A DNA stretch of 36,331 bases from Candidatus Eisenbacteria bacterium. GTDB lineage: Bacteria > Orphanbacterota > Orphanbacteria > Orphanbacterales > Orphanbacteraceae. Shown here in pieces: positions 7,502 to 16,224 of the stretch. How positions within the stretch are numbered: position 1 is the first letter of the stretch; every line of letters begins with the position of its first letter. The notes beneath the pieces are model-generated. The model saw nothing but the letters and a program-made list of their open reading frames with translations. It ran no database searches and was not told the origin of the DNA. Location: contig JAFGGD010000036.1 in NCBI GenBank assembly GCA_016930695.1, forward strand, positions 1-36,331, in the 5' to 3' direction. The translations under genes were made by a program, and so were the position numbers.

Positions 7502-8227
7502 ATGACCGCCGCCGACGTTTCGCCTTCCCGGACCGTTCCCCACGCCCGTATCACGGGGGTCCTCTATCTCGTCATCATCGCGCTCGGGCTCTTCAGCGAG
7601 CTGGCGGTCCGCGCCCCGCTCATCGTCCGGGGAGACGCGGCGGCGACGGCGGCGAACATCGCCGGCGCGGAACGGCTCTTCCGGATCGGTTTCGCCGCCG
7701 ATCTGGTCGTCTTTCTCTGCGACGTCGCGGTGGCGGCGCTTCTCTATTTCATGCTCCGCCCGGCGGGGAAGGCGCTTTCCCTGACGGCGGCCGCTTTCCG
7801 CCTGACCGGAACGGCGATCTACGGCGCCAACCTGCTGAACCTCCTCGCCCCGCTGCTCATCCTCGGCGGCGCCGGCTCCTTCGCGGCCTTCGCCCCGGAC
7901 CGGCTGCACGCCCTGGCGCTCCTCTTCCTCGATCTGCACCGGCACGGCTACGACCTGGGGTTGGTCTTCTTCGGCGTCCACTGCCTGGCGCTCGGCGCCC
8001 TGCTTCTTCGCTCCTCCTCCTTCCCGAGTATTCTCGGCGTTCTGATGGCGCTCGCGGGGGCGGGTTACCTCGTCGGGAGCTTCACCCTCTTCCTCTTCCC
8101 GGAATCCGCCGGAGCGGTCGCGCCCGTTTACGCCGCCCCGCTCGTCGGCGAGCTCGCCTTCTGCCTCTGGCTCCTGATCCGGGGAGGGAAGAGAAGTGCG
8201 GGACAACCGGCCGGAGATCGGGCATAA
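7502..8227 (+). CDS. DUF4386 integral membrane protein
   Basis: This is a 241-aa membrane protein with six or seven hydrophobic segments. It has the DUF4386 pattern: an RITGVLYLVIIALGLFSE first helix, a short loop with RLFRIGFAADLVVF, and later a GVLMALAGAGYLVGSF helix and a PLVGELAFCLWLLIRG terminal helix. The biochemical role of the family is unknown. The ATG at 7502 is preceded by AGGGGAA. The stop codon overlaps a candidate promoter for the next gene. Confidence 0.85.
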   Translation: MTAADVSPSRTVPHARITGVLYLVIIALGLFSELAVRAPLIVRGDAAATAANIAGAERLFRIGFAADLVVFLCDVAVAALLYFMLRPAGKALSLTAAAFRLTGTAIYGANLLNLLAPLLILGGAGSFAAFAPDRLHALALLFLDLHRHGYDLGLVFFGVHCLALGALLLRSSSFPSILGVLMALAGAGYLVGSFTLFLFPESAGAVAPVYAAPLVGELAFCLWLLIRGGKRSAGQPAGDRA

Positions 8228-8228
8228 T
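8200..8228 (+). promoter_or_regulatory. Candidate sigma-70-type promoter for the small membrane protein
   Basis: GGGACA (8200-8205) and CATAAT (8223-8228) are separated by 17 nt. The -10 matches TATAAT at five of six positions, and the -35 matches TTGACA at four of six. It overlaps the end of the DUF4386 gene, so part of the match may be due to coding sequence. It lies about 70 nt before the start at 8299. Confidence 0.4.
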
Positions 8229-8298
8229 TGATGACCGTTCCGGGATGGGTCCCCCGGACGATTCGAAGTGAATGTGTGAAAAAACCCGGAGGGTGAGA

Positions 8299-8481
8299 AT
8301 GAGCGAAGACAAAGCCGGTCCATTCGTGGGAATCGCGGGAACCATCGCCGGAATCTCGATGGTCATCGTCGTGATTTTGGCCGTTCTCGCCAAGGAACAC
8401 CTGATGGTCGCCGCCTATGTCGTCGGCGCGCTGGTCGTACTCGGTATTTTCCTCGGTTTCGCGGCATCCAAGAAGAACTGA
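8299..8481 (+). CDS. Small two-TM membrane protein
   Basis: This is a 60-aa protein with a short hydrophilic start (MSEDKAGP), two transmembrane helices (residues about 9-27 and 34-53), and a basic C-terminus (SKKN). The start at 8299 is set by CGGAGGG at 8287-8293. An upstream ATG at 8272 in the same frame would place the RBS inside the gene. No family is recognised. The topology fits a small membrane regulator or stress protein, but nothing in the sequence assigns a role. Confidence 0.75.
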   Translation: MSEDKAGPFVGIAGTIAGISMVIVVILAVLAKEHLMVAAYVVGALVVLGIFLGFAASKKN

Positions 8482-8556
8482 AGTCCCGTCGACGCGACGG
8501 TGTAACGCTCCCCCCGCGTTCGCGGTTTCGTGGCCTTTTCGACGCGAGATACGGCA

Positions 8557-8928
8557 ATGACCTGGACCGTGGCTTTTGATGACTCCTTGCGCATCGTGAT
8601 CCTCACTTACTCCGGCGTGAGCACCGGCGAAGATATCAAGGAGGCCGCCGTCGCACGGATCGCTCTCGGCAGGGAGAAGGGCGTCGACCGGTATCTGATC
8701 GACACGACGGCGGTGGTGACCGATGAATCCGCCACCTCCGATCTCTTCGATCTTCCCGACAAGTTCTATCCAGCGGAACGGAATCAGCGGGACAGCCGCA
8801 TCGCCATCCTCGAACCGGAATCGTCCCGATCGTCGGAGATGGTCCGGTTCTTCGAAAGCGTCTGCGTGAACCGCGGGTGGGCGGTGAAGGTGTTTTCGGA
8901 CCGGGAGAGCGCGATCCGCTGGTTGTAG
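8557..8928 (+). CDS. STAS/SEC14-like domain protein (paralogue 1)
   Basis: This is a 123-aa cytosolic protein. It starts MTWTV and has the beta-strand ILTYSGVSTGEDIKEAA, the segment RYLIDTTAVV, and a closing VNRGWAVKVFSDRESAIRWL. This is the alpha/beta layout of small STAS/SEC14-type proteins, for which no activity is established. By hand alignment it shares about 84 of 123 residues (68%) with the protein at 9895-10269. The central segment 78-90 is the most variable. The start at 8557 is preferred over an upstream GTG at 8530 because the paralogue begins at the same residue. Confidence 0.8.
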   Translation: MTWTVAFDDSLRIVILTYSGVSTGEDIKEAAVARIALGREKGVDRYLIDTTAVVTDESATSDLFDLPDKFYPAERNQRDSRIAILEPESSRSSEMVRFFESVCVNRGWAVKVFSDRESAIRWL

Positions 8929-8945
8929 ACGAAAGTGCGCGTTTC

Positions 8946-9566
8946 GTGACGAAACAGATCCTGATCGGCGGCGGGCTCGCCTTCGCCGCGGCGGTGCAGC
9001 CGGGACCGTTGCAGGCGTATCTTCTCTCCCGGGTCGCCTCCATCGGCTGGCGGCGCACTCTTCCCGCCGCTTTCGCCCCGCTCCTCAGCGACGGTCCGAT
9101 CGCCCTTCTCGCCCTCCTGGTATTGGGCCGCCTCTCGCCGGGCGCGCAGAACGTTCTCCGCGCGGCGGGGGGCGCGCTCCTTCTCTTTCTCGCCGCGCGC
9201 GCCTTCCGGCAGTGGCGGCGGAAGGAGGACCTCGTCCCGCGGCGGGGCGACCGAACGCCGCGCACCCTCTTCGAGGCGGCGCTGGTGAACCTCCTCAATC
9301 CCAATCCGTACCTCGGCTGGGCGCTGATCCTCGGGCCGGCGGTGATGACGGCGTGGCGGGAATCGCCGGGCCAGGGGGCGGCGGTGGTGGTCGCCTTCTA
9401 CTCGGTCATGGTTTCCATGCTCGCCCTTTCGATTCTCGCCTTCGGAAGCGCCTCACTCCTCGGGCCGCGCTTCCAGAGGGCGCTCCTCTTCCTCTCCGTG
9501 CTGATCCTCGGCGGGCTGGGGGCGTACCAGTCGGCGATGGCCGCCCGCTTCTTCGGCGCGGGGTAG
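8946..9566 (+). CDS. LysE-family transporter
   Basis: This is a 206-aa inner-membrane protein with about six hydrophobic helices. It begins with an ILIGGGLAFAAAVQPGPLQAYLL segment, which carries the family's conserved PGP motif in the first helix. A cytosolic loop follows, then EAALVNLLNPNPYLGWALILGP, the second LysE hallmark (NP...P). LysE proteins export amino acids and related small solutes, and the substrate cannot be read here. The best in-frame start is GTG at 8946, 17 nt after the preceding stop codon, without a clear RBS. It lies between the two STAS-like paralogues. Confidence 0.85.
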   Translation: MTKQILIGGGLAFAAAVQPGPLQAYLLSRVASIGWRRTLPAAFAPLLSDGPIALLALLVLGRLSPGAQNVLRAAGGALLLFLAARAFRQWRRKEDLVPRRGDRTPRTLFEAALVNLLNPNPYLGWALILGPAVMTAWRESPGQGAAVVVAFYSVMVSMLALSILAFGSASLLGPRFQRALLFLSVLILGGLGAYQSAMAARFFGAG

Positions 9567-9712
9567 GAGGAGAGAAACTCCCGCGGAAACGCGGCGAAAA
9601 CGGAGTCAAGTCGACGGTCTCCTTCCTGGGTTGCGGAAGAGAGGGATTCTATCCGATGGTACTCGGGAAAGTGGTACGCATCCTCGAAAGGAATGCGCTA
9701 CATTGATCAGGG

Positions 9713-9898
9713 ATGGTTCCGACAGTTTTCGCGAAAGAGCAGCGGATGTTCTTTGCGTGGATCGTGGGGGCACCGGTCATCCCGGGAGTTTCCTTCGGTG
9801 ACTCGGCGTTCGAGAAGAACGATCGCCTCATCACCGAGGTGGAAAAGCTCGGCCCCGCGATCGCGGCTCGGCGGCCGCATGGATGGGAGAACCGATGA
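9713..9898 (+). CDS. Possible small ORF upstream of the second STAS-like gene
   Basis: This is an ATG-started 61-codon frame whose stop codon overlaps the ATG of the next gene (ATGA at 9895-9898), as in translational coupling. The translation contains a plausible helix (EKNDRLITEVEKLGPAIAA), but no family is recognised and the RBS (CAGGG) is weak. A -10-like TACATT lies just upstream at 9699-9704. It may be a leader ORF, a gene remnant, or a chance frame. This region (9567-9894) otherwise holds no gene. Confidence 0.25.
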   Translation: MVPTVFAKEQRMFFAWIVGAPVIPGVSFGDSAFEKNDRLITEVEKLGPAIAARRPHGWENR

Positions 9899-10269
9899 TG
9901 ACATGGACCGTTGAATGCAACGAGGAATTGGGGATCATCATACTGACGTATTCCGGTGTAACAACCGGCGAAGAAATCAAGAAAGCCGCCGTCGCTCGAA
10001 TCGACCTGGGGAAAAAAAAGGGCGTCACCAAGTTCCTGATCGACACGAGAACAGTGAAAACCGACGAATCGGCCACCTTCGACATCTACGACGTACCGAA
10101 CAAGATCTATCCTTCGAAGGGCGATCTGCATGAAAGCCGTATAGCCATTCTGGAACCGGAATCGTCCACATCGACGAAGATGGTACAGTTCTTCGAAAGC
10201 GTGTGCGTGAACCGCGGATGGATGGTGAAGATCTTTCAAGATCGTGAGAGCGCGATCCGGTGGCTGTAG
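9895..10269 (+). CDS. STAS/SEC14-like domain protein (paralogue 2)
   Basis: This is a 124-aa paralogue of the protein at 8557-8928, with the same length and fold. Identity runs throughout, including the near-identical SRIAILEPES and FESVCVNRGW blocks. GGGAGA at 9885-9890 precedes a double ATG (9895 and 9898), and the second corresponds to the paralogue's Met. Its codons are noticeably less GC-rich (for example an A-run encoding KKK near 10015), so the two copies have diverged in base use, or one came from elsewhere. The function is unknown. Confidence 0.8.
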   Translation: MMTWTVECNEELGIIILTYSGVTTGEEIKKAAVARIDLGKKKGVTKFLIDTRTVKTDESATFDIYDVPNKIYPSKGDLHESRIAILEPESSTSTKMVQFFESVCVNRGWMVKIFQDRESAIRWL

Positions 10270-10301
10270 CGATCGATCGACCGACGACCTCCCGCCTGGA
10301 G

Positions 10302-10345
10302 CGGGGGTGAGTCCTTCCGCCCCCGTGAGAAGTCTTCTTCCGTTT
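10302..10345 (+). terminator. Possible intrinsic terminator after the STAS-like gene
   Basis: CGGGGG (10302-10307) and CCCCCG (10320-10325) can pair around a 12-nt loop. Pyrimidine-rich sequence including a T5 run follows about 20 nt later. The stem is short and the T-run is distant, so the call is weak. Confidence 0.3.
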
Positions 10346-10542
10346 TTCCCGTTCCGGTCTTCTTGATCTCCCCGTTCTTCCCGGTGGAAAGGCTCTCTCG
10401 GGAATCGTGAAGTGACCGGCCGGTTCCCGACCTTTTCCCTTTTCCCATCGCGCCGCGTTGGTTACGTTTCCCTGTGTGAACCCGTCCCGCCGCGGGCGCC
10501 GCGGCGTTATGCAGAGAATCCCCTTTTGGGAGGGTGGCCCTC

Positions 10543-12225
10543 ATGACCGAGTTCTCTTCGTCCGAAGAGCTGGCCGGCGCGATCATCGCCCGCTTGGACG
10601 CCATGCAGGCGGCGGGGTTCGCCCGCCGGTTCTGGAACAAGGATTCCACCCTTTGGAAGGAGGACCGGGCGGTCGGCGCCAAGATCATCGATCGTCTCGG
10701 ATGGCTGGACGTGGTCGAGGCGATGGAAGAGAAAATCGGCGATCTCGAGGAGTTCGCCGAGGAAGCGAGAGGCGATTACGATCACGTCCTCCTCCTCGGA
10801 ATGGGGGGCTCGAGTCTCTGCCCCGATCTCCTGGCCCGCACCTTCGGTCCGGCCGGCGGGTTTCCGGCGCTCCGCGTTCTCGATTCCACCGATCCCGCGG
10901 CGGTGCTCGCCTCGGAGCGCGCCGTCGATCTCGGCCGCACCCTCTTCCTGGTCGCTTCCAAGTCGGGCGGCACCGCCGAGGTGGACGCCTTCTTCCGATA
11001 CTTCTACGGCCGCGTCCGCGACGCGGGCGCCTTCGTCGCCATCACCGACCCCGGCTCCCCTCTCGAGGAACTGGCAAAAGAGGAGGGCTTCCGCCGCGTC
11101 TTTCTGAACCCTCCCGACATCGGAGGGCGTTACTCCGCCCTCTCCCTTTTCGGGCTCGTCCCGGCGGCGCTTCTCGGCATGGACCTGGAGCTTCTTCTGG
11201 AGCGCGCGAACGCCGTCGCCCGCGCCTCCGGACCGCATGCGCGGGCCCGCGAGAATCCCGGGCTCTGGCTCGGCGCGGTGATGGCCGAGGCGGCCCGCGC
11301 GGGGCGGGACAAGCTGACCCTGATCGCCTCGCCGGCGATCCGCTCCTTCGGCGGTTGGGTGGAGCAGTTGGTCGCCGAGAGCACCGGCAAGGAGGGACGG
11401 GGGATCCTACCCGTCGACGGCGAGCCCCTCGGCGAGCCGGGCGCGTACGGGCCGGACCGCCTCTTCGTACGTCTTCGACTCGCGGGAGAGGAAGAGGGGG
11501 ACGTGGACGGGCGAGTCCGCGCCATCGAAAAGGAAGGGCACCCGGTGATCACCCTTCTCCTCGAAGACCGCTACGACCTGGGGGGGGAGTTCTTCCGATG
11601 GGAGGTCGCCACCGCCGTCGCCGGCGCGCTTCTGGAGATCAACCCCTTCGACGAACCGAACGTGAAGGAGAGCAAAGACCTCACCCGCGCCGCGCTGGGG
11701 CGCTTCGAAAAGGATGGGGCGCTCCCGGAGAGCCCCGCGCTCGCGGAGGAGGGGGGGATCCGTCTCCACGGCGACGGCGGCCTCGCCGGAGCGGGGGAGA
11801 AGGACGCGATCGTTCCGTGGATCGACGCCCATCTCTCACGCGTACGGCCGGGCGATTACGTCGCTCTTCTCGCCTATCTGCCGCCGTCCCATGCGATCGA
11901 GGAGGAGCTTCGCGCGCTCCGCGCCTCCCTTGCGCGCCGAACCGGCGCGGCGGTCACCGTCGGCTTCGGTCCCCGTTTCCTCCATTCAACCGGCCAGTTC
12001 CACAAAGGGGGCCCGAACAGCGGCGTCTTCCTGCAGATCACCGCGGAGGCGGAGAGGGACCTCACCATACCCGGCCTTCCCTGGAGTTTCGGCGTGCTCG
12101 AGAGGGCGCAGGCGCTGGGCGACCTCGGCGCGCTCGAGGCGCACGGCCGCCGCGTGCTCCGCCTGCACATCGCGGGGGACGCGGTTCCCGGGATCCGGGC
12201 GATCCGCGCCGGAATCGAGGGTTGA
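10543..12225 (+). CDS. pgi: Glucose-6-phosphate isomerase
   Basis: This 560-aa enzyme interconverts glucose-6-phosphate and fructose-6-phosphate in glycolysis and gluconeogenesis. It carries the first sugar-phosphate isomerase (SIS) fold with GMGGSSLCPDLL and ASKSGGTAEVDAFF, which contact the phosphate. The C-terminal FLHSTGQFHKGGPNSGVF block holds the catalytic His/Lys region. The layout resembles the isomerase half of transaldolase/isomerase fusion proteins more than classical E. coli Pgi, and the transaldolase domain is absent. The ATG at 10543 follows GGGAGGG (10528-10534) by 8 nt. The upstream GTG at 10534 lies inside that RBS. glk follows after 2 nt, so the pair is an operon. Confidence 0.9.
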   Translation: MTEFSSSEELAGAIIARLDAMQAAGFARRFWNKDSTLWKEDRAVGAKIIDRLGWLDVVEAMEEKIGDLEEFAEEARGDYDHVLLLGMGGSSLCPDLLARTFGPAGGFPALRVLDSTDPAAVLASERAVDLGRTLFLVASKSGGTAEVDAFFRYFYGRVRDAGAFVAITDPGSPLEELAKEEGFRRVFLNPPDIGGRYSALSLFGLVPAALLGMDLELLLERANAVARASGPHARARENPGLWLGAVMAEAARAGRDKLTLIASPAIRSFGGWVEQLVAESTGKEGRGILPVDGEPLGEPGAYGPDRLFVRLRLAGEEEGDVDGRVRAIEKEGHPVITLLLEDRYDLGGEFFRWEVATAVAGALLEINPFDEPNVKESKDLTRAALGRFEKDGALPESPALAEEGGIRLHGDGGLAGAGEKDAIVPWIDAHLSRVRPGDYVALLAYLPPSHAIEEELRALRASLARRTGAAVTVGFGPRFLHSTGQFHKGGPNSGVFLQITAEAERDLTIPGLPWSFGVLERAQALGDLGALEAHGRRVLRLHIAGDAVPGIRAIRAGIEG

Positions 12226-12227
12226 CG

Positions 12228-13226
12228 ATGCGCGTGTTGGTCGGCGACGTCGGCGGAACGAAAACACTTCTCGCGACGGCGGAGATCGGCGGCGGACGCC
12301 CCCGCTTTCTGCGCGAGGAGCGCTACGCCACCGCCGATTGGGAGGGGCTCCTCCCGATGACGCGCGCCTTTCTGGGCGGGGAGGAGGCGCGCCCCGAGGC
12401 GGCCTGCTTCGGCGTCGCCGGTCCGGTGGCGGAGGGGCGCTGCATCGGGCCCAACCTCCCCTGGCCCGTGGACGGCGGCGAACTCTCCCGCGGGCTCGGC
12501 GTCGATCGCCTGAGGATCATCAACGATTTCGACGCCGCCGGATACGGCATCCCCCTTCTCGTCCCCGACGATCTCCACGCGCTCAAGGAGGGGGCGCCCG
12601 ATCCGAAGGGGCCGATCGCCCTCATCGGCGCCGGGACCGGTCTCGGCGAGGCGTTCCTCATTCGCGACGGGAGGAGAACGCGCGTCCTCCCCACCGAGGG
12701 GGGGCACGCCGATTTCGCCCCCCGGGACGAGAGGGAGTGGGATCTGCTTCTCCACATGCGCCCCCTCGTCGGCGGGCGGGTTTCGGTGGAGCGCGTTCTC
12801 TCCGGTCCCGGGCTCGCCCGGATCTATCGCTTTCTCGTCGCGCGCGCGGGAGCGCCCGAGAACCCCGCCGTCCGCGCGGAGATGGAGCGCGAGGACCCGG
12901 CGGCGGTGGTCACCCGTCGCGGCCTCGACGGCACCGACCGCGCCTCGCGCGATGCGCTCGACCTCTTCATTTCCCTCCTCGGCGCCGAGGCGGGGAACCA
13001 GGCGCTCCGCATTCTCGCCACCGGCGGCGTCTACCTCGGCGGCGGCATCGCCCCCCGGATACGGGAGCGTCTCGCCGCGGGGGGCTTCACCCGCTCGTTC
13101 CTGGACAAGGGGCGATTCGCCCCCTTCCTGGAGAAGGTCCCGGTCTTCATCATCCTGAACCGCAGGACACCGCTCCTCGGAGCGGCGGCGGTTCTGGCCG
13201 AAGGGGACGCCCTCGCGGAGCGTTAG
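12228..13226 (+). CDS. glk: Glucokinase
   Basis: This 332-aa ATP-dependent kinase phosphorylates glucose to glucose-6-phosphate. GDVGGTKTLLA at the N-terminus is the first phosphate-binding loop. FGVAGPVAEGRC, INDFDAAGYGIP, LIGAGTGLGEAFL and EGGHADFAP follow in the order typical of the Glk (non-ROK) family. The length is normal for it. Its start lies 2 nt after pgi's stop, so it is translationally coupled and supplies Pgi's substrate. A terminator follows at 13282. Together the pair feeds glucose, including glucose released from the alpha-glucans handled by the distal gene cluster, into glycolysis. Confidence 0.93.
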   Translation: MRVLVGDVGGTKTLLATAEIGGGRPRFLREERYATADWEGLLPMTRAFLGGEEARPEAACFGVAGPVAEGRCIGPNLPWPVDGGELSRGLGVDRLRIINDFDAAGYGIPLLVPDDLHALKEGAPDPKGPIALIGAGTGLGEAFLIRDGRRTRVLPTEGGHADFAPRDEREWDLLLHMRPLVGGRVSVERVLSGPGLARIYRFLVARAGAPENPAVRAEMEREDPAAVVTRRGLDGTDRASRDALDLFISLLGAEAGNQALRILATGGVYLGGGIAPRIRERLAAGGFTRSFLDKGRFAPFLEKVPVFIILNRRTPLLGAAAVLAEGDALAER

Positions 13227-13281
13227 GGGCGCCGGACCGCCGTCTTTTCCCGAGACCGATCCGATAAATCACCCCTAAAGC

Positions 13282-13305
13282 AAGCCGCCGGCCGGGGCGG
13301 CTTTT
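13282..13305 (+). terminator. Intrinsic terminator after pgi-glk
   Basis: The 8-bp stem AAGCCGCC (13282-13289) and GGCGGCTT (13296-13303) encloses a 6-nt loop and runs into TTTTCTCC. It lies between glk and the candidate trkA promoter. Confidence 0.75.
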
Positions 13306-13309
13306 CTCC

Positions 13310-13339
13310 TTGCAACGGCGTCTCTTGCGCCGATACAAT
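13310..13339 (+). promoter_or_regulatory. Candidate promoter of trkA-trkH
   Basis: TTGCAA (13310-13315) and TACAAT (13334-13339) are separated by 18 nt. They match four of six and five of six consensus positions. The promoter lies directly after the pgi-glk terminator and 39 nt before the trkA start. Confidence 0.55.
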
Positions 13340-13377
13340 CACGGGCGTCTCGTTCACGTCGGGGGAGTGGAACCGGA

Positions 13378-14721
13378 ATGAAAGCGATCATCATCGGCGC
13401 CGGAGAAGTGGGTTACCACATCTCCGACCATCTCTCCCGCACCGGCCACGACGTGACCGTCATCGACCGGAATCCGGAGAAGCAGAGGACCCTCAAGGAG
13501 AAGGTGAACGCCCTGGTGGTGCTCGGCAACGGGCTCTCCGCCGACACCCTCCGTGAGGCGGGTGCGGAGGGGGCGGACCTCTTCATCGCCGTCACCAACC
13601 AGGACGAGATCAACCTGGTCGCCTGCCTGCTCGCCCGCCAGTTCCAAATCCCGCGCACCATCGCCCGGGTCAAGAACCTGGACTACACGCGCCCCGAGGG
13701 GCCGCTGAACGAGAAGAGCCTCGGCATCGACCTTCTGATCAATCCGGAGAGCGTGGTCGCCCAGGAGATCTACGGCCTCTCCTCCCACACCGGATCCACG
13801 GAGGTGGCGGAGTTCGCCGACGGCCGCGTGATCTTTTTGGGGCTGCAGATCGGCCCGGAAAACCCGGTGGCGGGGGTCTCCCTCCGCGACCTGGGAGACA
13901 TCCGCGGCGTCTATCGCTTGGTGGTGACCGCCATCACCCGGAACGACAAGACGATCATTCCGCGCGGCGAGGACGTGATCCGAGCGGGGGACACGATCTA
14001 TTTCGTCTGTAACAAATCGGATCTTTCTTCCGTGAACTATCTTTTCGGCATCGAGAAGAGCCAGTCCCGGAAGGTGTTCGTGCTCGGCGGAGGAAGGGTG
14101 GGTCACACGGTGGCGCGCCGCCTCGCCGAGGAGGGGTGCCGCGTCAAGGTGATCGATCGGAATCCGGATCAATGCCGGGATCTGGCGAACCGCCTCGACA
14201 ACGTGCTGATCCTCTGCACCGACGGAACCGACGTGGACACCCTCCGGAACGAGGGGATCGCCGACGGGGACGTGTACATCGCCGTCACGCAGGACGACAC
14301 CTCCAACATCCTGCTCTCCCTTCTCGCCAAGCAGTACGGCGTGAAACGGGCGGTGGCGCTGGTGAATTCGCCGGCGCTTCTCAACCTCGCCCCCACGCTC
14401 GGCGTGGACGCCTGTATCAGCCCGCGGGTCGCCACCGCGAGCGCGATCCTGAAGTATCTGCGGAAGGGGGACGTGCTGAACGTGACCGTGCTGGACCAGA
14501 GCAACGCCGAGGTGACCGAGACGATCGTTCCCTCCGGCAGCCCGATCCTGAACAAACCCTTAAAGAACCTGCGGTTCCCCCATGGAGCGATCATCGGCGC
14601 CGTGGTGCGCGGGCCGGACGTGTTTATCCCCACCGGCGAGGATCACCTCGAGGCGGGGGACCACGTGATCGCCTTCACCCTCCCCGGGTCGGTGACGCAG
14701 GTCGAGAAGTTCTTCGCCTGA
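13378..14721 (+). CDS. trkA: Trk potassium uptake system regulatory subunit TrkA
   Basis: This 447-aa cytosolic NAD(H)-binding protein gates the Trk potassium channel. It is a tandem duplication of RCK units. A first Rossmann domain starts with the nucleotide-binding GAGEVGYHISDHL (residues 7-19). A TrkA-C domain follows, then a second Rossmann domain with GGGRVGHTVARRLAEEG near residue 240, and a second TrkA-C domain that ends at residue 447. The length matches E. coli TrkA (458 aa). A GGGGGAG RBS precedes the ATG. trkH follows 2 nt after the stop, so the complex is made from one transcript. Confidence 0.95.
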   Translation: MKAIIIGAGEVGYHISDHLSRTGHDVTVIDRNPEKQRTLKEKVNALVVLGNGLSADTLREAGAEGADLFIAVTNQDEINLVACLLARQFQIPRTIARVKNLDYTRPEGPLNEKSLGIDLLINPESVVAQEIYGLSSHTGSTEVAEFADGRVIFLGLQIGPENPVAGVSLRDLGDIRGVYRLVVTAITRNDKTIIPRGEDVIRAGDTIYFVCNKSDLSSVNYLFGIEKSQSRKVFVLGGGRVGHTVARRLAEEGCRVKVIDRNPDQCRDLANRLDNVLILCTDGTDVDTLRNEGIADGDVYIAVTQDDTSNILLSLLAKQYGVKRAVALVNSPALLNLAPTLGVDACISPRVATASAILKYLRKGDVLNVTVLDQSNAEVTETIVPSGSPILNKPLKNLRFPHGAIIGAVVRGPDVFIPTGEDHLEAGDHVIAFTLPGSVTQVEKFFA

Positions 14722-14723
14722 CC

Positions 14724-16190
14724 ATGAACATCCGCTCCACATGCAAGATGCTGGGCGGCCTGCTCCTCTTCCTGGGCGTCATGCTGCTCACGCCGATCCC
14801 CTTCGCCCTCTTCCACCGGGACGGGGATTGGGACTCCTTCGTCCTCTCCTCGGCGCTCGCCCTCGCCGCCGGCGGCTTCCTCTTTCTCTTCTTCCGCCGG
14901 GAGGAGGAGATCAGCTACCGGGAGGGGTTCGGCATCGTCACCTTCGGCTGGATCGCCTTCGCCCTCTTCGGCGCGCTTCCCTTCGTCTTCTCCGGGGCGA
15001 TTCCCAACATGATCGACGCTTTCTTCGAGTCCATGCCCGGCTTCACCACCACCGGGGCGAGCGTGGTGACCGATTTCGACGGCCTGTCGGAGAGCATCTT
15101 CTTCTGGCGCGCCATGACCCACTGGCTGGGCGGGATGGGGATCATCGTCCTCTCCATCGCCATCCTCCCCTTCCTCGGCGTCGGCGGGATGCAGCTCTTC
15201 GAGGCGGAGGTGCCGGGCCCGACTGCGGACCGCCTCAGCCCGCGGATCCAGACCACCGCCAAGCTGCTCTGGGGGGTTTATTTTCTCCTCACCTTCGCCG
15301 AGACGATCCTGCTGATGACCGGCGGGATGGACTTTCACGACGCGGTCTGCCACGCCTTCGCCACAATGGCCACCGGGGGCTTCTCCACCCGTTCGGCGAG
15401 CGTGGGCGCCTACGACAGCCACTACATCAACGGCGTAATCACGTTTTTCATGGTGATGGCGGGCGCGAACTTCTCTCTCCATTACATGGCGCTCCGCGGA
15501 CGCTTCCGCTCTTACTTCCGAAGCCAGGAATTTCTCTTCTACGGCGGCGTGCTCCTCGTCGCCTTCGTCGCCATGGCGTTTCTGAACCGCCGCATTTATC
15601 CCGACGCCGGCACCAACGCCAGCCACGCCGCCTTCCAGGTCACGTCCATCATGACCACCACCGGTTTCGCCACAGCCGATTTCGAGCGCTGGCCGGTGCT
15701 CGGACAGTACATCCTGATCACGCTGATGTTCCTCGGCGGCTGCGCCGGCTCCACCGGCGGCGGCATGAAGAACGTGCGCGTGCTTCTCCTCGTCAAGCAC
15801 GCCTACGTGCAGCTCTTCCGCCTGAACCATCCGCGCGGTGTGCGCATCCTCAAGCTGGACGGCAAGGCGGTTCCGGACGCGGTGATGCAGAGCATCCTCG
15901 GCTTCTTCGCCCTTTACATCGGAATTTTCGTCGTTTCCTCGCTCCTGATGGCCGCCCTCGGGCTCGATCTGATCACCGCCGGCGCCTCGGTGGTGGCCTG
16001 CCTGAGCAACATCGGCCCCGGGCTCGGCGAGGTGGGACCGACGGATCACTACGCCCACGTGCCCGCGGCGGGGAAGCTGCTCCTCACCCTCTGCATGCTC
16101 CTCGGCCGGTTGGAACTGTTCACCGTGTTGGTGCTTCTCTTCCCCTCCTTCTGGAAGAAGTGGGAGGGGGGGCGGCAGCGGCAGGCCTGA
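14724..16190 (+). CDS. trkH: Trk potassium uptake channel subunit TrkH
   Basis: This 488-aa inner-membrane potassium channel has about ten to twelve hydrophobic segments. The four selectivity-filter repeats are recognisable: FTTTGAS, FATMATGGFST, MTTTGFAT and CLSNIGPGLG. GGCAGSTGGGMKN is the conserved loop after the third repeat and HWLGGMG follows the first. The length matches E. coli TrkH (483 aa). It forms a unit with trkA, from which it is separated by 2 nt. Confidence 0.95.
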   Translation: MNIRSTCKMLGGLLLFLGVMLLTPIPFALFHRDGDWDSFVLSSALALAAGGFLFLFFRREEEISYREGFGIVTFGWIAFALFGALPFVFSGAIPNMIDAFFESMPGFTTTGASVVTDFDGLSESIFFWRAMTHWLGGMGIIVLSIAILPFLGVGGMQLFEAEVPGPTADRLSPRIQTTAKLLWGVYFLLTFAETILLMTGGMDFHDAVCHAFATMATGGFSTRSASVGAYDSHYINGVITFFMVMAGANFSLHYMALRGRFRSYFRSQEFLFYGGVLLVAFVAMAFLNRRIYPDAGTNASHAAFQVTSIMTTTGFATADFERWPVLGQYILITLMFLGGCAGSTGGGMKNVRVLLLVKHAYVQLFRLNHPRGVRILKLDGKAVPDAVMQSILGFFALYIGIFVVSSLLMAALGLDLITAGASVVACLSNIGPGLGEVGPTDHYAHVPAAGKLLLTLCMLLGRLELFTVLVLLFPSFWKKWEGGRQRQA

Positions 16191-16224
16191 CCGGCCCGCC
16201 GGCGATCCGGGGAGGGAGACCGGC

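Noticed and set aside
10543-12225. Reading pgi as a bifunctional transaldolase/isomerase
   Set aside because: The isomerase half resembles that of the fusions, but there is no transaldolase barrel or its catalytic Lys region in the 560 residues or upstream.
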